From Purshia tridentata (Eukaryota > Streptophyta > Magnoliopsida > Rosales > Rosaceae): a DNA stretch of 64,000 nt. The notes under the pieces are model-generated. The model worked only from the letters and a program-made list of their open reading frames with translations, made no database searches and was not told the DNA's origin. The position numbers were made by a program, and so were the translations under genes. The first letter of the stretch is position 1; every line of letters begins with the position of its first letter. Below, piece by piece: positions 61,288-64,000 of this stretch. Location of the stretch: the NCBI GenBank assembly GCA_003254885.1, contig QANT01003329.1, positions 1 to 64,000 of the forward strand, read 5' to 3'.

Positions 61288-64000
61288 ATGGCGACAGTCC
61301 GCATGATAGGCAAGTAATTCAAGAATCCTTTCTACCTACAACTATTCCTTCATTCATTCTTACACGCAACTAATAATTATCTCTCTCTCTCTCGCTCTCT
61401 CTTCCTGCGGTTTCGGTGACACCAAATACAGATATAGCCGTCAACTTCACAGGTCAGGCATTTCATCAAACATATCTTATTCCATTTTCTTTGCACCTTC
61501 AAAATCAAGGTTAATCCTTCATAAATTCGAGTACGAAAATCTAACCCAAATGAAAATAAAAAAACAACAGATGGAATGTTCAAAGGAATTTACAATGGGA
61601 AGCAGTGTCACGTCTCAGATATAGCCACTGTTTTGAGCAGAGCTTGGACTGCCGGTGTCGACCGCATCATTGTAATCGTCTTTCTTTCACATATAATAGT
61701 GAACTAATTGTATTATCATTATTATTTAATGCCCCCTGAAATTAGAATTAGGCTTATGGATGATTGTAGGTCACTGGTGGGTCATTTGAGGAATCAAAAC
61801 AAGCTCTAACAATTGCAGAAACAGATGGTTCTCTCACTTGCTCTGTTTTGTTTCTATTTCTATGTTGTTGTAAATAAATATCATTGTCAAGTTTTGCAAA
61901 TAATTCTTTGAGTAACAAATGGGGGTTTCCTCCTGGTTTCTTGCAGCAAGGCTTTTTTGCACAGTCGGTGTGCACCCTACTAGATGCAAGGTTTGCTTTT
62001 GCTTTTTAATTGTGGGGAAATAGTTTATATGCATATTTGTTTGTGGGTTTTCAGTTAGAGATGCTTGTGAGTAAATGTGGCTTATCCTGTATTCCGCTCA
62101 GGAATTTGAAGAGAGCGGGGATCCAGATAAACATTTTCAGGCGCTTATGTCATTGGCCAAAGAGGGAATAGAGAAAGGAAAGGTATGCCCAATTGTCCAT
62201 ACCCTATGGCTATTGTCTTTGTCACAAAGAAACAATAAGGCACACTTTCGGGTTTGCAGTCATTTATAACTTCTTAAAACGAGTGGTCTGTTCAGATTCG
62301 ATGTCATGGTGATATGTATTTTATACCTACTTATTTTGTTCTCTCTTGTGTTTGTAAGGTGGTTGCAATTGGTGAGTGTGGATTGGACTATGACAGGCTT
62401 CACTTTTGCCCACCAGAGATTCAAAAGAAGTATGTAGTTTCTGGGAAAAGTAGTTTTTCTTATTCTATATTTTCTATTGCTTGCACGTTGCTACTTTTAT
62501 TTCAATCAAATGATACATTCTGTTGTTCTCACCATTTGTCTGCGTTGTAAAATCGATCTAGGTATTTTGAGAGGCAGTTTGAATTGGCACATGCTACTAA
62601 GCTGCCAATGTTTCTGCATATGCGTGCAGCTGCTGAGGATTTCTGTCAAATTGTAGAGAGAAATAGGGAGAGGTGAGATTTCTGAGCACCGTAGTTCTAC
62701 AATCAAGAATGTGGAGGTTAAAGTTGTCACTTTTTTTGAAAAAATAAAAAATTTCTTACCCTCTCAAATTCTCTAGTTCTGGTGCTAGAGGGAATTTAAA
62801 AAAAATACATCATGGCGCTCAAAAAGTGGATAAGTAACATTCAACTTACGCTTGTGGAAAGTGAAATATCAGCTGCAGATTTTTAGTTTTTTGATGAATA
62901 ATCAAATTTATTAAAGAAGAAAAAAATTGCTGCAACTTTATCCTGTTCCTTTTTTCCTTCCCCGCTTGTCTTCTAATGCATCAAATGGATTTTTATAGTT
63001 GTCTTTCACTTTTACGTGATGGCATAGTGCTGTGCTTGTGTGCATGAACTTCTTACATTTCTACTGTTATTTCACAGATTCAGTGCTGGGGTGGCCCATT
63101 CATTTACTGGTAGTGCAGAGGATTGTGATAAACTTCTTTCCATCAGCAACATTTATATAGGTGAAAATCTAGAATATCTTCAAATATTAATCTGTCTATC
63201 CCATTCCATGCAATTTTGCAATTTCTGTTTCCTTTTCTAACATTATAAATAGAATTTCTTCTAATACATTATATTAATTTGTGGTGAAATATGGAACCAT
63301 ATAGATCTAATATGCCTAGGGTAATACAAAAGGATTGACGGCTATGCATGGCTTTGATGAGTCAGTTTTTGCTTTGTTAGTTCATCCCAATTACCCTACG
63401 AAAGAAAGGGGGACTAAATTCCACTAAAGGATAACACAAGTGAGGCTCTTGTAGTGCATAGATTGGACTGTATATATTTGTGAGAAAACAGGTGTTAAAG
63501 AATTTTTAGGGATTTATGAGAATAAGATGACACTGTGCATTATGAACAGGCAAAATGCGTGTTGATGCAAGAAAAGATGATGATTAACATCCCCATTAAT
63601 AATGTAAAAAAGACATCCTTATAGTCAAGATTGATTAATGCTGCTATTTATTAGGATCTGGTGTTTTGTTTGGCTGTACCTTGATTAGTTGTTAGTTAGT
63701 TTGTAGTTGCTTTGGCTATACTCTGAAACTTACAGTTCTAGCCCCCTTTATAATCTTTGTTATAGTGGAGTACTTTTTCACTCTACTTGTATTAGTTTTT
63801 TCATATCAGTCTACAAGGTCTGTTAACTATAAAAAGAAAAAAGAGTGATATAGGGGTCGAGCAGAAAGTTAATTTGGGTGCATAGAGGGGATTTTGATTT
63901 GAACACTTACTTTCAGAGGTAGGAAAGGATCTATTTGTTGTCTAACTTGTCATGGAGTCCTATATACTCTACCAATTCTCTTCCCTAGTTAACCAACACC
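61288..64000 (+). CDS. TATDN1: TatD-family DNase (TATDN1-like), 5' part, continues beyond the window
   Basis: Nine exons in the window: 61288-61309, 61432-61452, 61571-61671, 61770-61827, 61947-61990, 62102-62182, 62359-62429, 62562-62672, 63078-63160, giving 197 residues plus one base. The ATG has a good context (GCCATGGCG). It reads MATVRMIDIAVNFTDGMFKG, then [35 protein letters not shown] (E115), FLHMR (H152) and HSFTGS (H177); the Glu and His residues are metal ligands of the TatD TIM-barrel nucleases. The N-terminal DxAVNFTD replaces the bacterial DxHxH, as in eukaryotic TATDN1. TatD enzymes act as 3'-5' exonucleases and in DNA breakdown. Exons 1 and 2 are only 22 and 21 bases, and intron 1 has a GC donor. 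The expected next block (VNGCSLKT in relatives) is not found up to 64000, so intron 9 is at least 840 bases. Confidence 0.9.
63161..64000. other. Part of TatD intron 9
   Basis: AT-rich sequence with no further TatD exon. The stretch 63650-63850 has a repeat-like look (GTTGTTAGTTAGTTTG and a following T-rich part) but no definable ends. Confidence 0.35.

Overview
This is nuclear DNA of a flowering plant, most likely a eudicot. The gene families are plant-specific, introns are AT-rich with GT-AG (and some GC-AG) borders, the first exons of the syntaxin genes are GC-rich against an AT-rich background, and intergenic DNA carries plant MITE, MULE, hAT, LINE and SINE relics. The species cannot be told from the sequence alone.

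Layout: (1) 1858-3111 (+) an intronless U-box/ARM E3 ubiquitin ligase of the PUB22/PUB23 type, with W-box cores upstream. (2) 3.1-8.3 kb, gene-free, with two foldback MITEs. (3) 8313-9296 (-) a Dof zinc-finger factor matching DOF3.5. (4) 12470-28576 (-) a complete 28-exon VIRILIZER gene (m6A writer scaffold; 2203 aa by my splice model). (5) about 29.5-30.4 kb, a MULE-like element with long inverted repeats. (6) 30840-37946 (-) a complete 16-exon DExH-box helicase of the Arabidopsis DExH1 type (1004 aa). (7) 37.9-40.2 kb, repeat-rich, with a degenerate minisatellite. (8) 40201-55027 (+) a complete 28-exon TRAPPC8/TRS85 gene (1290 aa) whose introns hold LINE fragments and a hAT element with a perfect 8-bp target duplication. 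(9) 56309-57735 and 58986-59976 (+) two tandem SYP12-clade plasma-membrane syntaxins. (10) 61288 to beyond the window end (+) the 5' part of a TatD-type DNase gene.

The exon models were built by hand. Every junction keeps frame, and exon sums divide by three for all complete genes. Five of about 80 introns use a GC donor, well above the usual share.

The genes are not one pathway. They are a conserved syntenic block: from memory, Arabidopsis carries TatD, SYP122, DOF3.5 and PUB22 close together on chromosome 3, and DExH1 next to PUB23 on chromosome 2. Functions cover immunity and ubiquitination (PUB, SYP121-like), RNA (VIR, DExH1), membrane traffic (TRAPPC8, syntaxins) and transcription (Dof). 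I saw no previously undescribed gene system. The most useful observations are the GC-AG intron excess, the unfractionated synteny, the syntaxin pair with different C-terminal tails, and several well-bounded transposable elements.
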